From JBFMFR01 sp040752025 (lineage in GTDB: Bacteria; Chloroflexota; Anaerolineae; Anaerolineales; UBA4823): a DNA stretch of 64,000 bases. Shown here one piece after another: positions 50,503 to 59,701 of the stretch. The translations under genes were made by a program, and so were the position numbers. Below the pieces are notes generated by a model, which saw only the letters and a program-made list of their open reading frames with translations, did no database searches and had not been told where the DNA came from. The stretch spans positions 24,628 through 88,627 of the forward strand of contig JBFMFR010000026.1 of assembly GCA_040752025.1 (NCBI GenBank). Direction: 5' to 3'. The stretch's first letter is position 1, and the number at the start of each line of letters is the position of its first letter.

Positions 50503-52776
50503 TTAACTGGCTTGATTCTGAAATGCTGCGGCCCTCTCTGCCTGAATCCCCTCCGTCTGGCGCAAAGGCAAAACAACGTGGAACTGGCTTCCAGGGCAGT
50601 TGACCTCATCGTAACCTGGGCTTTCCACCCAGATCCTGCCGTGATGCGCCTCAACAATACCACGCGCGATAGCCAGACCCAAACCTGGACCGCCGCCCTT
50701 GAATTTCGTTTTGCCCGTTGAATGCAGCGCCAATTCTCCCGTCTGGTAAAACTTGGCAAAGATCAACTCGTGATAGCGTGGGTCAATACCAATCCCGGTA
50801 TCGCTGACAACCACCTCGATACCGCCCCTGGGTAAATCCGTAAGGTTCGGTTCTACTAAATGCCCTGAAATCGTTATCTTGCCGCCGTCTGGCGTGTATT
50901 TGACTGCATTGATGATCAGATGGTGGAACACCTTGCGCAAGGCTTCCATATCTGCAGCAATATTCGGCAGCTCTTCCAAATCTTTTATCTCTACGGTCTG
51001 CTTCCGGTCCGTGGAGGCCTGTTTCAACTCCACAAAAACAGCCCTGATCAGTTCATCCAGGGAGATCGGCTGTGTTTCAAGCTCCAACGCACGTGTGTCA
51101 ATCTTAGCCATATCCAACATGCTATCGACGATCTCGTGCAAGCGCACCGTGCCATTGTAGATCTTTGACAACAACTGGCGGTAGTAAGAGTTATCGTTCA
51201 GTGATGGATCGTCCAGCAACATCTGGCTCGAACCGCTGATCAATGTCAATGGTGTACGCAGTTCATGCGAGGCAATGCTGATGAAATCCGACTTAGTACG
51301 GTCTAACCGTTCCAGGTGGCGGTTAGCTTGATCCAGGGCAGTATAAGCCCGGCGGAAATCGTTATTCAGGCGTACCAACCCTTCCACCAGGCGTGTATTT
51401 TCCAGCGCCACTGCGGTTTGATCTGCGATTGTGCTCAATAAAGCCAGATCCTGTTCCGAATACTCTGCGCCAGAGGCCCGTGGGCCCAACGCCAACAACC
51501 CGATCCAATCGTTCTTGGCATAAACCGGAACGAGCACTTCCATCCCCAGGTTATCGAGCCAGGTCCGTTCAGCCGGCGCTATCTCCCGAAAACGGGGCTG
51601 ATATTCCAACTCCGCTCGAGTCAGGGGCCGATACTCATATCGGAAGAAAGCCACCAGGGGACTGTCGTCACTCAGCACACTGGGCTCCGGATTTATTTCT
51701 CCCATACCTCGAACCCCCCGCAACTGGAAAAAGCCTTTTCCGTCGCCCTCTTTTTCATGCTCCACCAGGAACAGCAACCCACGCTGCACTTCTAGAAACT
51801 CACTGGCTGTACCCACCGCTACAGTTGCCAGGAGCTGCAAATCCAGGATATTGGTAATGCTCTGGCTATACTGGCGCAACATCTGCGTTGGATCTTTATA
51901 GGTTGCACCAAGCCATTCATTAACGTTGGTTTGGACTCTTCCCAAAATCGGGTTAAAGATAAACACCAGGAAAGCTGCCATGGCCAACCCGGCCACAGCC
52001 GGACTCAAATCCGAGCGATTGCGTAAGATAATCTGCGCGGCCACCAGACAAATCGTATACAACACAATGGCCAACAGGGCATACACCAGGAAGCTGAACC
52101 CCCTGCGCATCAGATGGCCGATGCTGGGCAAACGTGGCATGGCAATCACATACGCAGCTAATAAAGTGCCTGTCAGGCACAGGATATTACCAATCAGTAA
52201 ATTTCCGGCAAAAATGAGCCCGGCGCCCAAGACGGTGGAAAGTAATACCAATGACCAATAAGATACGGCCGTATAAAAACGCGAGGTGCGCCTGAGGATT
52301 CTAACGGTTAGCAGGGTAGCGAACACCATAAACACCGCCCAGACGGCGATGTGCAACCCCAACTTCAAGATCGAAGCGTCTACACTCCACCCCCCAATTC
52401 TGAATGTCGCCGGAAGCGCGATCACCCCCGCATCCATAACAATCAATCCTGCCAAACACGCCGCTCCCACTCCAAGCCAAGCCCATCCAAACTTTTGCGC
52501 CCGCAAGATGGCCTGAGTGAGAAGCAGGAACATCACTGCCAGCACGAAAACCCCGTATGCAGGAATTTGCTTCAAAATCTCACTGGCCAGGAAATCCAGC
52601 CAACCCTGTTCTGCTCCAGCCTGGAGTAATAGAAACAAACCTGACAGGCCCAAGTATATTGCCAATACCCTGGCTGCCTGAGGATTGTGCTCTCGCCTGC
52701 GCAAAACGAGCACCAGGCTAAGCAAATATACGATACTCCCAATTAGAGCGAACACGATGAACAGGCTAAGCTTCAT
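50503..52776 (-). CDS. Membrane sensor histidine kinase with GAF domain
   Basis: In this 757-residue protein residues 1-285 hold about eight to nine membrane helices. A GAF-like domain (about 310-465, with LGMEVLVPVYAKNDWIGLLA) and a short coiled coil follow. HisKA carries the phospho-accepting His in ISIASHELRTPLTLI. HATPase has an N box (HLIINAVKYTPDGG), G1 (VVSDTGIGID) and G2 (GGGPGLGLAIARGIVEAH). No receiver domain and no response regulator are adjacent, so the partner is elsewhere. It lies 32 bases after ppgK on the same strand, with GAGGT before its ATG. Confidence 0.92.
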   Translation of the reverse strand: MKLSLFIVFALIGSIVYLLSLVLVLRRREHNPQAARVLAIYLGLSGLFLLLQAGAEQGWLDFLASEILKQIPAYGVFVLAVMFLLLTQAILRAQKFGWAWLGVGAACLAGLIVMDAGVIALPATFRIGGWSVDASILKLGLHIAVWAVFMVFATLLTVRILRRTSRFYTAVSYWSLVLLSTVLGAGLIFAGNLLIGNILCLTGTLLAAYVIAMPRLPSIGHLMRRGFSFLVYALLAIVLYTICLVAAQIILRNRSDLSPAVAGLAMAAFLVFIFNPILGRVQTNVNEWLGATYKDPTQMLRQYSQSITNILDLQLLATVAVGTASEFLEVQRGLLFLVEHEKEGDGKGFFQLRGVRGMGEINPEPSVLSDDSPLVAFFRYEYRPLTRAELEYQPRFREIAPAERTWLDNLGMEVLVPVYAKNDWIGLLALGPRASGAEYSEQDLALLSTIADQTAVALENTRLVEGLVRLNNDFRRAYTALDQANRHLERLDRTKSDFISIASHELRTPLTLISGSSQMLLDDPSLNDNSYYRQLLSKIYNGTVRLHEIVDSMLDMAKIDTRALELETQPISLDELIRAVFVELKQASTDRKQTVEIKDLEELPNIAADMEALRKVFHHLIINAVKYTPDGGKITISGHLVEPNLTDLPRGGIEVVVSDTGIGIDPRYHELIFAKFYQTGELALHSTGKTKFKGGGPGLGLAIARGIVEAHHGRIWVESPGYDEVNCPGSQFHVVLPLRQTEGIQAERAAAFQNQAS

Positions 52777-52808
52777 GAAAATACCTCAATCCTACCTCCA
52801 CAAACTGC

Positions 52809-53555
52809 TCAGGCGTCTTCCAAGTACCTGTACCCAGCCAAAGCCGCTCCAATAATCCCGGCATCATTCAACATCTGCGCCGGAGTAACTTCTGCCTGTA
52901 CGCTCAAATAGGGAGTAAAACGCTCGTACTTCTTGCTGACGCCGCCGCCCAGGATGAATAGATCCGGCCAAAACAGGTGTTCCAATCTGAGCAAATAGGC
53001 ATCCAGGCGTTTCCCCCACTGTTTCCAGGATAACTTCTCGCGCTTACGCGCCGCATCGGATGCACTCAATTCTGCATCCTGACCGTCCATCTCGATATGG
53101 CCTAATTCCGCATTCGGGAGCAAATAGCCATCTGAAAACAGGGCAGTCCCCAGTCCCGTGCCAACGGTAACGACAATGATCACCCCATTCCGCTCATGAC
53201 CTGCGCCAAAGGCAATTTCGGCCATCCCGGCTGCATCCGCGTCGTTAATCACACATACAGGGCAACCGGTAGCCTCAGCAAACAAACCGGCCGCATTGGT
53301 GCCAATCCATTTCTTGTGGATGTTGGCAGCCGTCAAAGCCACACCCTGATGCATCGCAGCAGGGAAACCACATCCTATCGGTCCATGCCAATCAAACTGC
53401 TGGGCAATCGCCGCCACGACTTCCGCCACCAGGGCCGGTTTAGACGGTTCAGGAGTGGGAATGCGGTGGCGCGCAGCCAACATTTCTCCGGTTTGAATGT
53501 TTACCGGAGCTCCTTTGATACCTGATCCACCGATGTCAATGCCCAATACTTCCAT
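52809..53555 (-). CDS. ppgK: Polyphosphate glucokinase (ROK family)
   Basis: The 248-residue enzyme phosphorylates glucose using polyphosphate and probably ATP. VLGIDIGGSGIKGAPVNI is the phosphate-binding start, IGCGFPAAM and CVINDADAAG follow, and VTVGTGLGTALFSDG is the second phosphate loop. PNAELGHIEMDGQDAE is typical of PPGK rather than general ROK kinases. ATG at 53555 has GGAGG nine bases upstream. It is co-directional with the sensor kinase. Confidence 0.88.
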   Translation of the reverse strand: MEVLGIDIGGSGIKGAPVNIQTGEMLAARHRIPTPEPSKPALVAEVVAAIAQQFDWHGPIGCGFPAAMHQGVALTAANIHKKWIGTNAAGLFAEATGCPVCVINDADAAGMAEIAFGAGHERNGVIIVVTVGTGLGTALFSDGYLLPNAELGHIEMDGQDAELSASDAARKREKLSWKQWGKRLDAYLLRLEHLFWPDLFILGGGVSKKYERFTPYLSVQAEVTPAQMLNDAGIIGAALAGYRYLEDA

Positions 53556-53752
53556 GCAGCGAGTCCTCCAGATCAATGTAAATTGGCGTCCTACCCACCC
53601 ATACTCGATTATATCCTCTTTTTGACCGTCCGACCATTATGCAGAACAGATCTCCATCTCACGAGTACTTCACGGTGTTTGTCATAGATATTTTACCGAA
53701 AAAACGACGTTCATGCAGGCGATTTTCTTATGCACACGCCTTTCCAAAACAA
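53556..53752. other. Divergent intergenic region between ppgK and ileS
   Basis: No gene was recognised. On the minus strand a TATAAT (53608-53613) could serve ppgK, though no good -35 was found. On the plus strand the region leads to the ileS promoter. Confidence 0.5.
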
Positions 53753-53781
53753 TTGACCCTGAACAAATTTTGTGGCATAAT
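53753..53781 (+). promoter_or_regulatory. Sigma-70-type promoter of ileS
   Basis: TTGACC at 53753-53758 and CATAAT at 53776-53781 are separated by exactly 17 bases. Transcription would start near 53788, ahead of the T-box leader. Confidence 0.75.
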
Positions 53782-53787
53782 TCTGCC

Positions 53788-54092
53788 TGACGTTTCTAGA
53801 CCCAAAGGCATTGATGGAAACGAGTAAGTTGAACTTGGCCTGACAGCGACCCTGGATCTGGTGCAAGCCAGGGCAGTCCATTCAGCCGAAAATCCTTCCG
53901 GAGCCGCAAGCTGAAATAGCGCTTTCACTCGCTAAAATAAGTGCGCCGGGTTCGTCGCCCGTTATCCCAGACGCAGATATCGTCGTTTGACCGTATCTGG
54001 CAGAGGTGCCCATCTGAAGATGGGAACCAGGGTGGTACCGCGGGAGCGCGAGTTGCTCTCGTCCCTGACTTGGGACGAGAGTTTTTATTTTT
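53788..54092 (+). promoter_or_regulatory. T-box leader controlling ileS
   Basis: The leader contains the exact T-box consensus AGGGTGGTACCGCGG at 54029-54043. A strong terminator follows: 54056-54065 pairs with 54072-54081 and leads into a T-rich run to 54092. Upstream, GAGTAAG (53820-53826) fits the AGTA element at the base of stem I, and CCCTGG/CCAGGG forms a distal hairpin. ATC at 53892-53894 is a candidate Ile specifier codon but was not proven by folding. Uncharged tRNA-Ile would bind and prevent termination, raising ileS expression when isoleucine is short. Confidence 0.92.
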
Positions 54093-54103
54093 CGGAGGTT
54101 GTT

Positions 54104-57100
54104 ATGCCATTCAAGGAAGTACCCAGTAAGGTAGATTTTCCAGCCCAGGAACAGGAATTGCTCGACTTTTGGAAAGAAAACCAATCTTTCCAAAAGATGC
54201 TCCATTTGCACAAAGATGATCCACACTGGTCATTCATCGACGGGCCGATTACCGCCAACAACCCGATGGGCGTGCATCATGGCTGGGGCCGTTTCTATAA
54301 AGATTTGATCCTGCGCTTCTGGACGATGCGCGGTTATAAGCTTCGCTACCAGAATGGTTTCGATTGCCAGGGCCTGTGGGTAGAAGTCGAAGTTGAAAAA
54401 GAAATGGGCTTCCGCAGCAAGAAGGATATCGAAGCTTTCGGACTGGAACAGTTCGTACGCAAATGCAAAGCGCGCGTCCTGCGCTACGCTGCCATTCAAA
54501 CAGAGCAGTCCATCCGCCTGGGTTATTGGATGGACTGGAACGATCCAGATCACTTACGCTGGCTTGCCGATCGTTTGGAGGAGGACCCCTCCCAGGTGAT
54601 CACGGCGCAGGGGCCAGAAGGCGCGGTCACCGACCGGGTCGAGCAAATCGTCGGGCGGCTCGGGCTGCCCGAAATGGGTGGCAGCTACTTCACCTTCTCC
54701 AACGAAAACAACTTTATGATTTGGACAATGTTGAAGAAGTGCTGGGAACGAGGCTGGCTGTACCGGGATGCCGACGTTATGCCCTGGTGCCCGCGTTGCG
54801 CCACAGGCATCAGCCAACACGAGATCGTTACGGATGGTTACGCCGAATTGACCCACCGCAGCGTCACTCTGCGTTTCCCGCTGCGCGGCCGGCCAAATGA
54901 AGCTCTTCTGGTATGGACAACTACACCCTGGACGCTGACCAGCAACGTGGCTGCGGCAGTCGGTCCCGACCTGGTATATGCCAAAGTACAGCAAGGCGAA
55001 CAGGTATTGTACCTATCGAAAGGTACTTTGCACATACTGCGCGGTGAATACCAGGTGCTCGATGAACTGCATGGCAGTGATATGGTCGGTTGGACTTATG
55101 ACGGCCCGTTCGATGATCTTCCAGCCGCCCAGCAGCCCGGTGGGCTCACTGAGTTGAATGAGTTGATCCGCGGCATCCCACAAAACGCCACCCAGGCTCA
55201 CCAGGTAATCCCCTGGGACGAAGTCGGAGAAGCCGAAGGCACGGGCATCGTTCACATCGCTCCCGGTTGTGGCGCGGAAGACTTCTTGCTGGGCCGCCAG
55301 TACAACCTGCCCCTGGTTGCCCCCCTGGAAGATGAAGGTCACTTTGTCGAAGGCTTTGACTGGCTTTCAGGTATGCATGTCTCCGATGTAGCTGATCCGA
55401 TCTTCGAGGCTCTCGAGCGCAAGGGCGTGCTCTATCAGATCGAACCCTATACACACCGCTACCCCACCTGCTGGCGCTGCAAGACCGAACTGGTCTTCCG
55501 CCTGGTAGATGAATGGTTCATCAGTATGGGTGAGGTGTACGAGAAGCCGCGCGAGATGCTGACTGCCGAGGAGAAAGCCCGCAGCCTGCGTTATCAGATC
55601 ATGGATGTTGTCGATCAAATCCGCTGGATTCCTGATTTTGGCCACTCGCGCGAAATGGACTGGCTGCGCAACATGCACGACTGGATGATCAGTAAAAAAC
55701 GCTACTGGGGTCTGGCGCTGCCCATCTGGATCTGTGATGCTTGCGGGCATTATGAAGTTATCGGCGATGAAGTCGAACTCAAGGAGCGCGCCATCGCCGG
55801 TTGGGAAACTTTCGAAGGCCATACGCCGCATCGTCCATACATCGATGCCATCAAACTGGAGTGCCCGAAATGCCACGCCAGCATGAGCCGCATCCCCGAC
55901 GTGGGCAATCCCTGGCTGGATGCAGGCATTGTTCCGTTCAGCACGCTACAATACCGCAAGAACCCGGACTACTGGCGCGCCTGGTACCCTGCCAACTGGA
56001 TCAGCGAATCCTTCCCGGGCCAGTTCCGCAACTGGTTCTACAGCTTGCTGGCGATGGCCACCGTCGTCGATAACAGCCCGCCCTTCCTGCAGAACTTCGG
56101 CTACGCCACCCTGCTGGCTGAAGACGGCCGCCCCATGCACAAAAGCTGGGGCAACATGATCGAATTCAACGAAGCCGCCGATAAAATGGGCGTGGACGTC
56201 ATGCGCTGGTTGTTCGGCAACCACAAACCAGAGAACGATCTGCTCTTCGGTTACACTCGCGGCGACGAGATGCGCCGCCAGTTCTTGATCCCGCTGTGGA
56301 ACGTGTACAGCTTCCTGTCCACCTACGCCAACCTGGACGGTTGGGAGCCCAATGACCCGCACAGCTTCGACCCGGCTTACCCGGAAGGCCCCACGCCACA
56401 AAGCGACAACCTGCTGGACCGTTGGGTGTTAGCTCGCCTGAACGAGATCATCCCCACCGTCACCCAGGCGCTGGAAAACTCTGATCCATTGACGGCCACC
56501 CTGGCGATCAACGCCTTCCTGGATGACCTGAGCAATTGGTACGTGCGCCGCTCGCGCCGCCGCTTCTGGAAGAGCGAACAAGACGCGGATAAGAACACTG
56601 CCTACGCCACACTCTACCACGTGATGGTCAAGTTCTCCCGCCTGCTGGCTCCCTTTGTGCCTTTCGTCACCGAGGCCATCTATCAAAACCTGGTGCGCTC
56701 GGTACGCCCGCAAGCCTACGAAAGCGTCCATCACACGGCCTGGCCCCAGTTCGACGCGGCGGTCTCCAACCAGAAATTGCTCGACGAAATGGAACTGGCC
56801 CGCCAGATCGCCAGTCTGGGGCTGTCTGCTCGCAATACTGCCGGCCTGAAAGTACGCCAGCCGCTCGCCAAAGCCCTGGCGTATGCCGGCGGTAAGAACA
56901 CGCTGCGCCCGGAACTGGTCGATATCATCACCGACGAGCTCAACGTAAAATCCTTCCAGTTCGTCGAAAAGGCCAGCCAACTGGTGACCTACCGCATCTT
57001 GCCAGATAACAAAACGCTCGGGCCGCGCTTCGGGGCCCAATTCCCCGCCCTGCGCGCCGCCCTGGCCAACGCCGACTCGCTGAAGGTCGCCTCAAATGTA

Positions 57101-57520
57101 CAGGCCGGGCAGCCTTTCGACCTGGAAGTCGAAGGCCAGATGGTAACCTTAGCGCCTGAAGAGCTCCTTGTGCAGACGCAGCCTGCGGAGGGATTGGCCG
57201 TTGCCGCCGACAAACTGGCTACCGTAGCAGTGGATGCCAACATCACGCCTGGGCTGCGCGCCGAAGGCCTGGCGCGTGAGATGGTGCGGCGGGTACAGGA
57301 TCTGCGCAAACAGGCCGGTCTGGATATCGCCGATCGCATCCGCCTCTACCTGGCGCTCTCGCCAGGGCTGGCCCAGGCCCTGCAAAACCACCGGGAATAC
57401 CTGCTCAGCGAGACCCTGACTGTCGAGCTGGTAGAAAGCGCACCGCCGGAAGGCGTTGCCACCCTGTCCGCTGCCTTCGATGGCGAGCAAATGACCGCTG
57501 GAGTGAGCAAAGTCTCGTAA
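54104..57520 (+). CDS. ileS: Isoleucine--tRNA ligase with GVHH signature
   Basis: The 1138-residue class I synthetase starts at ATG 54104 with CGGAGG upstream; frames extending further would run through the T-box. GPITANNPMGVHHGWGRFYK shows the HIGH position as GVHH (residues 56-59), with first and third residues exchanged. The KMSKS loop is RPMHKSWGNMIEF near residue 680. The editing domain is intact (WTTTPWTLTSNVA; GTGIVHIAPGCGAEDF), and zinc-type cysteines appear in WCPRCATG and PTCWRCK. Adenylation of Ile for tRNA-Ile is the expected function, supported by the T-box. The altered motif is known from mupirocin-hyper-resistant IleRS2 enzymes. Confidence 0.93.
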   Translation: MPFKEVPSKVDFPAQEQELLDFWKENQSFQKMLHLHKDDPHWSFIDGPITANNPMGVHHGWGRFYKDLILRFWTMRGYKLRYQNGFDCQGLWVEVEVEKEMGFRSKKDIEAFGLEQFVRKCKARVLRYAAIQTEQSIRLGYWMDWNDPDHLRWLADRLEEDPSQVITAQGPEGAVTDRVEQIVGRLGLPEMGGSYFTFSNENNFMIWTMLKKCWERGWLYRDADVMPWCPRCATGISQHEIVTDGYAELTHRSVTLRFPLRGRPNEALLVWTTTPWTLTSNVAAAVGPDLVYAKVQQGEQVLYLSKGTLHILRGEYQVLDELHGSDMVGWTYDGPFDDLPAAQQPGGLTELNELIRGIPQNATQAHQVIPWDEVGEAEGTGIVHIAPGCGAEDFLLGRQYNLPLVAPLEDEGHFVEGFDWLSGMHVSDVADPIFEALERKGVLYQIEPYTHRYPTCWRCKTELVFRLVDEWFISMGEVYEKPREMLTAEEKARSLRYQIMDVVDQIRWIPDFGHSREMDWLRNMHDWMISKKRYWGLALPIWICDACGHYEVIGDEVELKERAIAGWETFEGHTPHRPYIDAIKLECPKCHASMSRIPDVGNPWLDAGIVPFSTLQYRKNPDYWRAWYPANWISESFPGQFRNWFYSLLAMATVVDNSPPFLQNFGYATLLAEDGRPMHKSWGNMIEFNEAADKMGVDVMRWLFGNHKPENDLLFGYTRGDEMRRQFLIPLWNVYSFLSTYANLDGWEPNDPHSFDPAYPEGPTPQSDNLLDRWVLARLNEIIPTVTQALENSDPLTATLAINAFLDDLSNWYVRRSRRRFWKSEQDADKNTAYATLYHVMVKFSRLLAPFVPFVTEAIYQNLVRSVRPQAYESVHHTAWPQFDAAVSNQKLLDEMELARQIASLGLSARNTAGLKVRQPLAKALAYAGGKNTLRPELVDIITDELNVKSFQFVEKASQLVTYRILPDNKTLGPRFGAQFPALRAALANADSLKVASNVQAGQPFDLEVEGQMVTLAPEELLVQTQPAEGLAVAADKLATVAVDANITPGLRAEGLAREMVRRVQDLRKQAGLDIADRIRLYLALSPGLAQALQNHREYLLSETLTVELVESAPPEGVATLSAAFDGEQMTAGVSKVS

Positions 57521-57543
57521 GCCTGCACTCCCCCTAATTCACG

Positions 57544-57574
57544 AACCCCAGGTGTTGGCACCTGGGGTTTTGTG
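57544..57574 (+). terminator. Rho-independent terminator after ileS
   Basis: AACCCCAGGTG at 57544-57554 pairs with CACCTGGGGTT at 57559-57569, then TTGTGTTT. Confidence 0.88.
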
Positions 57575-57604
57575 TTTCTTCAAAACAAGTGTGCGATTTT
57601 AATG

Positions 57605-57632
57605 TGAACATGCGTTCTATTTATGATATAAT
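57605..57632 (+). promoter_or_regulatory. Promoter of the ubiquitin-like operon
   Basis: TGAACA at 57605-57610 and an extended -10 (TGATATAAT, TATAAT at 57627-57632) are spaced by 16 bases. It lies after a terminator and 72 bases before the E1-like gene. Confidence 0.6.
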
Positions 57633-57704
57633 CGGGTTACCACCTTATCGATATACTACAAACTGCGACTTCCAGGCGCAACCGGTTCGAGAATCGAGGC
57701 TGGA

Positions 57705-58856
57705 GTGAGCGAGATCAGCTTCTCTAACGATATAGAAGGGCGTTACGATCGCCACCAGTTGATCCTGTGGTGGGATCAGAAGAAAATCTCTCAGACGAAC
57801 ATCATCGTGGCAGGCGCAGGCGCGCTGGGGAACGAAGTCCTGAAATTGCTGGCGCTGGTTGGAGTCGGTCGTCTAACCGTGATCGACTTCGATGTGGTTG
57901 CGCGCTCGAACCTGGCGCGCATGGTGCTCTTCCGTGAGCAGGATGTCGGCCGGCCCAAGGTGACTGTGGCAGCCGAGCGCCTGGGCGAGATCAACCCGGA
58001 GGTGCAGGTGCGCGCCATCCAGGGAGACTTGCGCTTCGACATCGGCCTGGGCGATTTGCGCGACGCCAACCTGGTCATCGGCTGCCTGGACAGCGTCAAT
58101 GCTCGCTGGGCCTTGAACCGGAAATGTATGCAAGCCGGAGTGGAATGGATCGATGGCGGCATCAGCGATTTCCATGGCCTGGTCACGCGCTACAGCCCCA
58201 GCCAGGGCGCTTGCTACGAATGCAATTTCACCGCCAATACGCTGGAGCGCTTCAACCGGCGATATTCCTGTCCATTTGGCTTGCTGAGTTCCCAGGCGGA
58301 AGAAAAAGTTCCTACCACGGCCCTGACAACTTCGGCCATCGCAGCCCTGCAAGTGCAGCAGGCGCTCATGATGCTGCATGGCATCCAGGAAGATGCCCTG
58401 CGGCCTGGCGAGCGCGTGGTGCTCTACCTCAAGCCCTTCCACCTGGTCAAAGACCTGCTGCCGTACAACCCGGACTGCCTGGCGCATGCGCGCCTGCCAG
58501 GGTACATTCCAGTGGCAGAGATTGAGCCAGATACATCCGCCCTGGAGGCGTTGCGCCTGGCGCAGTTGCGATACCCAGGGGTTCAGGCGCTGGCCTTGGG
58601 CTACGATTATGTCACCGAATTCTATTGCCACACCTGCCAGTCGCGCCAGCCCGTCCACCACCCGAAAGCGCGCGTGCAGCACATGCAAGCAGCCTGCCCG
58701 CGCTGCGGAGAGCTGCGAGAGCCGCTGACCATCGCTTCGATCCAGGAGGATACACCCGAAGCAGGGATGACACTGCGAGAGTTTGGCATCCCCGAAGGTG
58801 AAATCCTGACTTTTTCACAGGAAGATCAGTTGCACTATCTGGCAATGAGCCGGTAG
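57705..58856 (+). CDS. E1-like ubiquitin-activating enzyme
   Basis: The 383-residue ThiF/E1 protein would adenylate the C terminus of the Ubl encoded next and hold it as a thioester. RYDRHQLIL opens the domain. The ATP loop is VAGAGALGNE (residues 36-44), DFDVVARSNLARM carries the Asp/Arg pair and Lys85 lies in GRPKVTVAAERL. The metal Asp129 is in GCLDSVNARW. Cys170 and Cys173 (CYEC) may bind zinc, and Cys189 in RRYSCPFG is the best candidate active-site Cys, before VPTTALTTSAIAALQVQQAL. A C-terminal ribbon has Cys308/311 and Cys331/334. GTG start with CGAGG upstream. Confidence 0.88.
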   Translation: MSEISFSNDIEGRYDRHQLILWWDQKKISQTNIIVAGAGALGNEVLKLLALVGVGRLTVIDFDVVARSNLARMVLFREQDVGRPKVTVAAERLGEINPEVQVRAIQGDLRFDIGLGDLRDANLVIGCLDSVNARWALNRKCMQAGVEWIDGGISDFHGLVTRYSPSQGACYECNFTANTLERFNRRYSCPFGLLSSQAEEKVPTTALTTSAIAALQVQQALMMLHGIQEDALRPGERVVLYLKPFHLVKDLLPYNPDCLAHARLPGYIPVAEIEPDTSALEALRLAQLRYPGVQALALGYDYVTEFYCHTCQSRQPVHHPKARVQHMQAACPRCGELREPLTIASIQEDTPEAGMTLREFGIPEGEILTFSQEDQLHYLAMSR

Positions 58857-58895
58857 CCTTTTACTATTCGAATTCAAAGGATCAGGAGAAAATCG

Positions 58896-59150
58896 ATGAA
58901 AGAAAAACTACAACTGACCGTTAGGACAGCCACGCGTGACCGCCAGGCCACCATCGCTGCCCCTGTCGACGCCACCGTTCGCGAAATCCTCAGTTCCGCC
59001 AGGGAGAACTGGAACCTGTCTGGCAGCTATGAATACGTATTGCGCTGCGAGCGCCTGGGCGCCCAACTGCTCGAAACGCACACTTTGCAGCAGGCCGGCA
59101 TCCTGGAGAATGACATCCTAGAGATCCAGCCCCTGGCAGACGCCGGTTAA
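58896..59150 (+). CDS. Ubiquitin-like beta-grasp protein
   Basis: The 84-residue protein has a beta-hairpin (LQLTVRTATRDRQATIAAP), a helix (TVREILSSARENW) and further strands ending in GILENDILEIQPL, the YukD/ubiquitin-like order. It ends in Ala-Gly, so its C-terminal Gly is already free for activation by the E1. SD sequence AGGAG precedes the ATG. Position between E1 and E2 genes strongly supports its role as the conjugated tag. It contains Lys only near the N terminus (two in the first four residues), so chain formation through internal Lys would be limited. Confidence 0.85.
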   Translation: MKEKLQLTVRTATRDRQATIAAPVDATVREILSSARENWNLSGSYEYVLRCERLGAQLLETHTLQQAGILENDILEIQPLADAG

Positions 59151-59182
59151 CTGGCGCCCGCGGGATGATAGAGAGATCGAAA

Positions 59183-59689
59183 ATGGCCTCGCCTAAAGAT
59201 CGCCGCCTGCAAAGCGACTTTGAGAAAGTCCAGAAATTGGCCGCGGAAAGCGGAGGCGCGCTGCGGCTGGTGCGCACTTCTGGCCAACCCCCGACCCAGT
59301 ACGTGCTGGAATACCACTGCCCCAGCCTGGTGAGGCAGAAAGATGGTGGCATGATCATCACGCACAGGCACCAGGTAGAGATCAACCTGGGCTCACATTA
59401 CCCGTTCAGCCAACCTGGGGCGCACATGCTCACGCCTGTCTTCAATCCGCACGTGTTCAGTTCCAATGCCATCTGCCTGGGAGTCGTGTGGAACGCGGCA
59501 GAAACACTGGATACCCTGGTGCTAAAAATCGGGGCGCTGCTCCAACTCGATCCAAAGGTATTGGACGCCCACAGCCCCGCCAATTCCCAGGCCAACCAAT
59601 GGGTGCAGCAAAACCGCTCCAAAATCCCATTGGGCAATATCAGCTTCAAAACTGCGGCAGAGCCTTCCAACCGCATCCAGTGGTCCTAG
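59183..59689 (+). CDS. E2-like ubiquitin-conjugating enzyme
   Basis: The 168-residue UBC/RWD-fold protein has NLGSHYPFSQPGAHML (YPF at 73-75), TPVFNPHVFSSNAICLG (NPH at 88-90, active-site Cys98) and W103. A C-terminal helix carries DAHSPANSQANQWV, matching the SPAN/PLN motif of E2s. It would take the Ubl from the E1 and pass it to a substrate. The ATG at 59183 has GAGAGA upstream; an ATG at 59165 is an alternative. Confidence 0.88.
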   Translation: MASPKDRRLQSDFEKVQKLAAESGGALRLVRTSGQPPTQYVLEYHCPSLVRQKDGGMIITHRHQVEINLGSHYPFSQPGAHMLTPVFNPHVFSSNAICLGVVWNAAETLDTLVLKIGALLQLDPKVLDAHSPANSQANQWVQQNRSKIPLGNISFKTAAEPSNRIQWS

Positions 59690-59701
59690 AAAGGGCAGCG
59701 C

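Noticed and set aside
53987..54103. In-frame extension of ileS upstream to 53987
   Set aside because: It would translate the T-box and terminator; the ATG at 54104 has a good ribosome site and matches the family start.
57705..58856. E1-like protein as a thiamine or molybdopterin adenylyltransferase (ThiF/MoeB)
   Set aside because: No ThiS/MoaD or cofactor genes are nearby, while an E2 with catalytic Cys and a JAMM protease follow.
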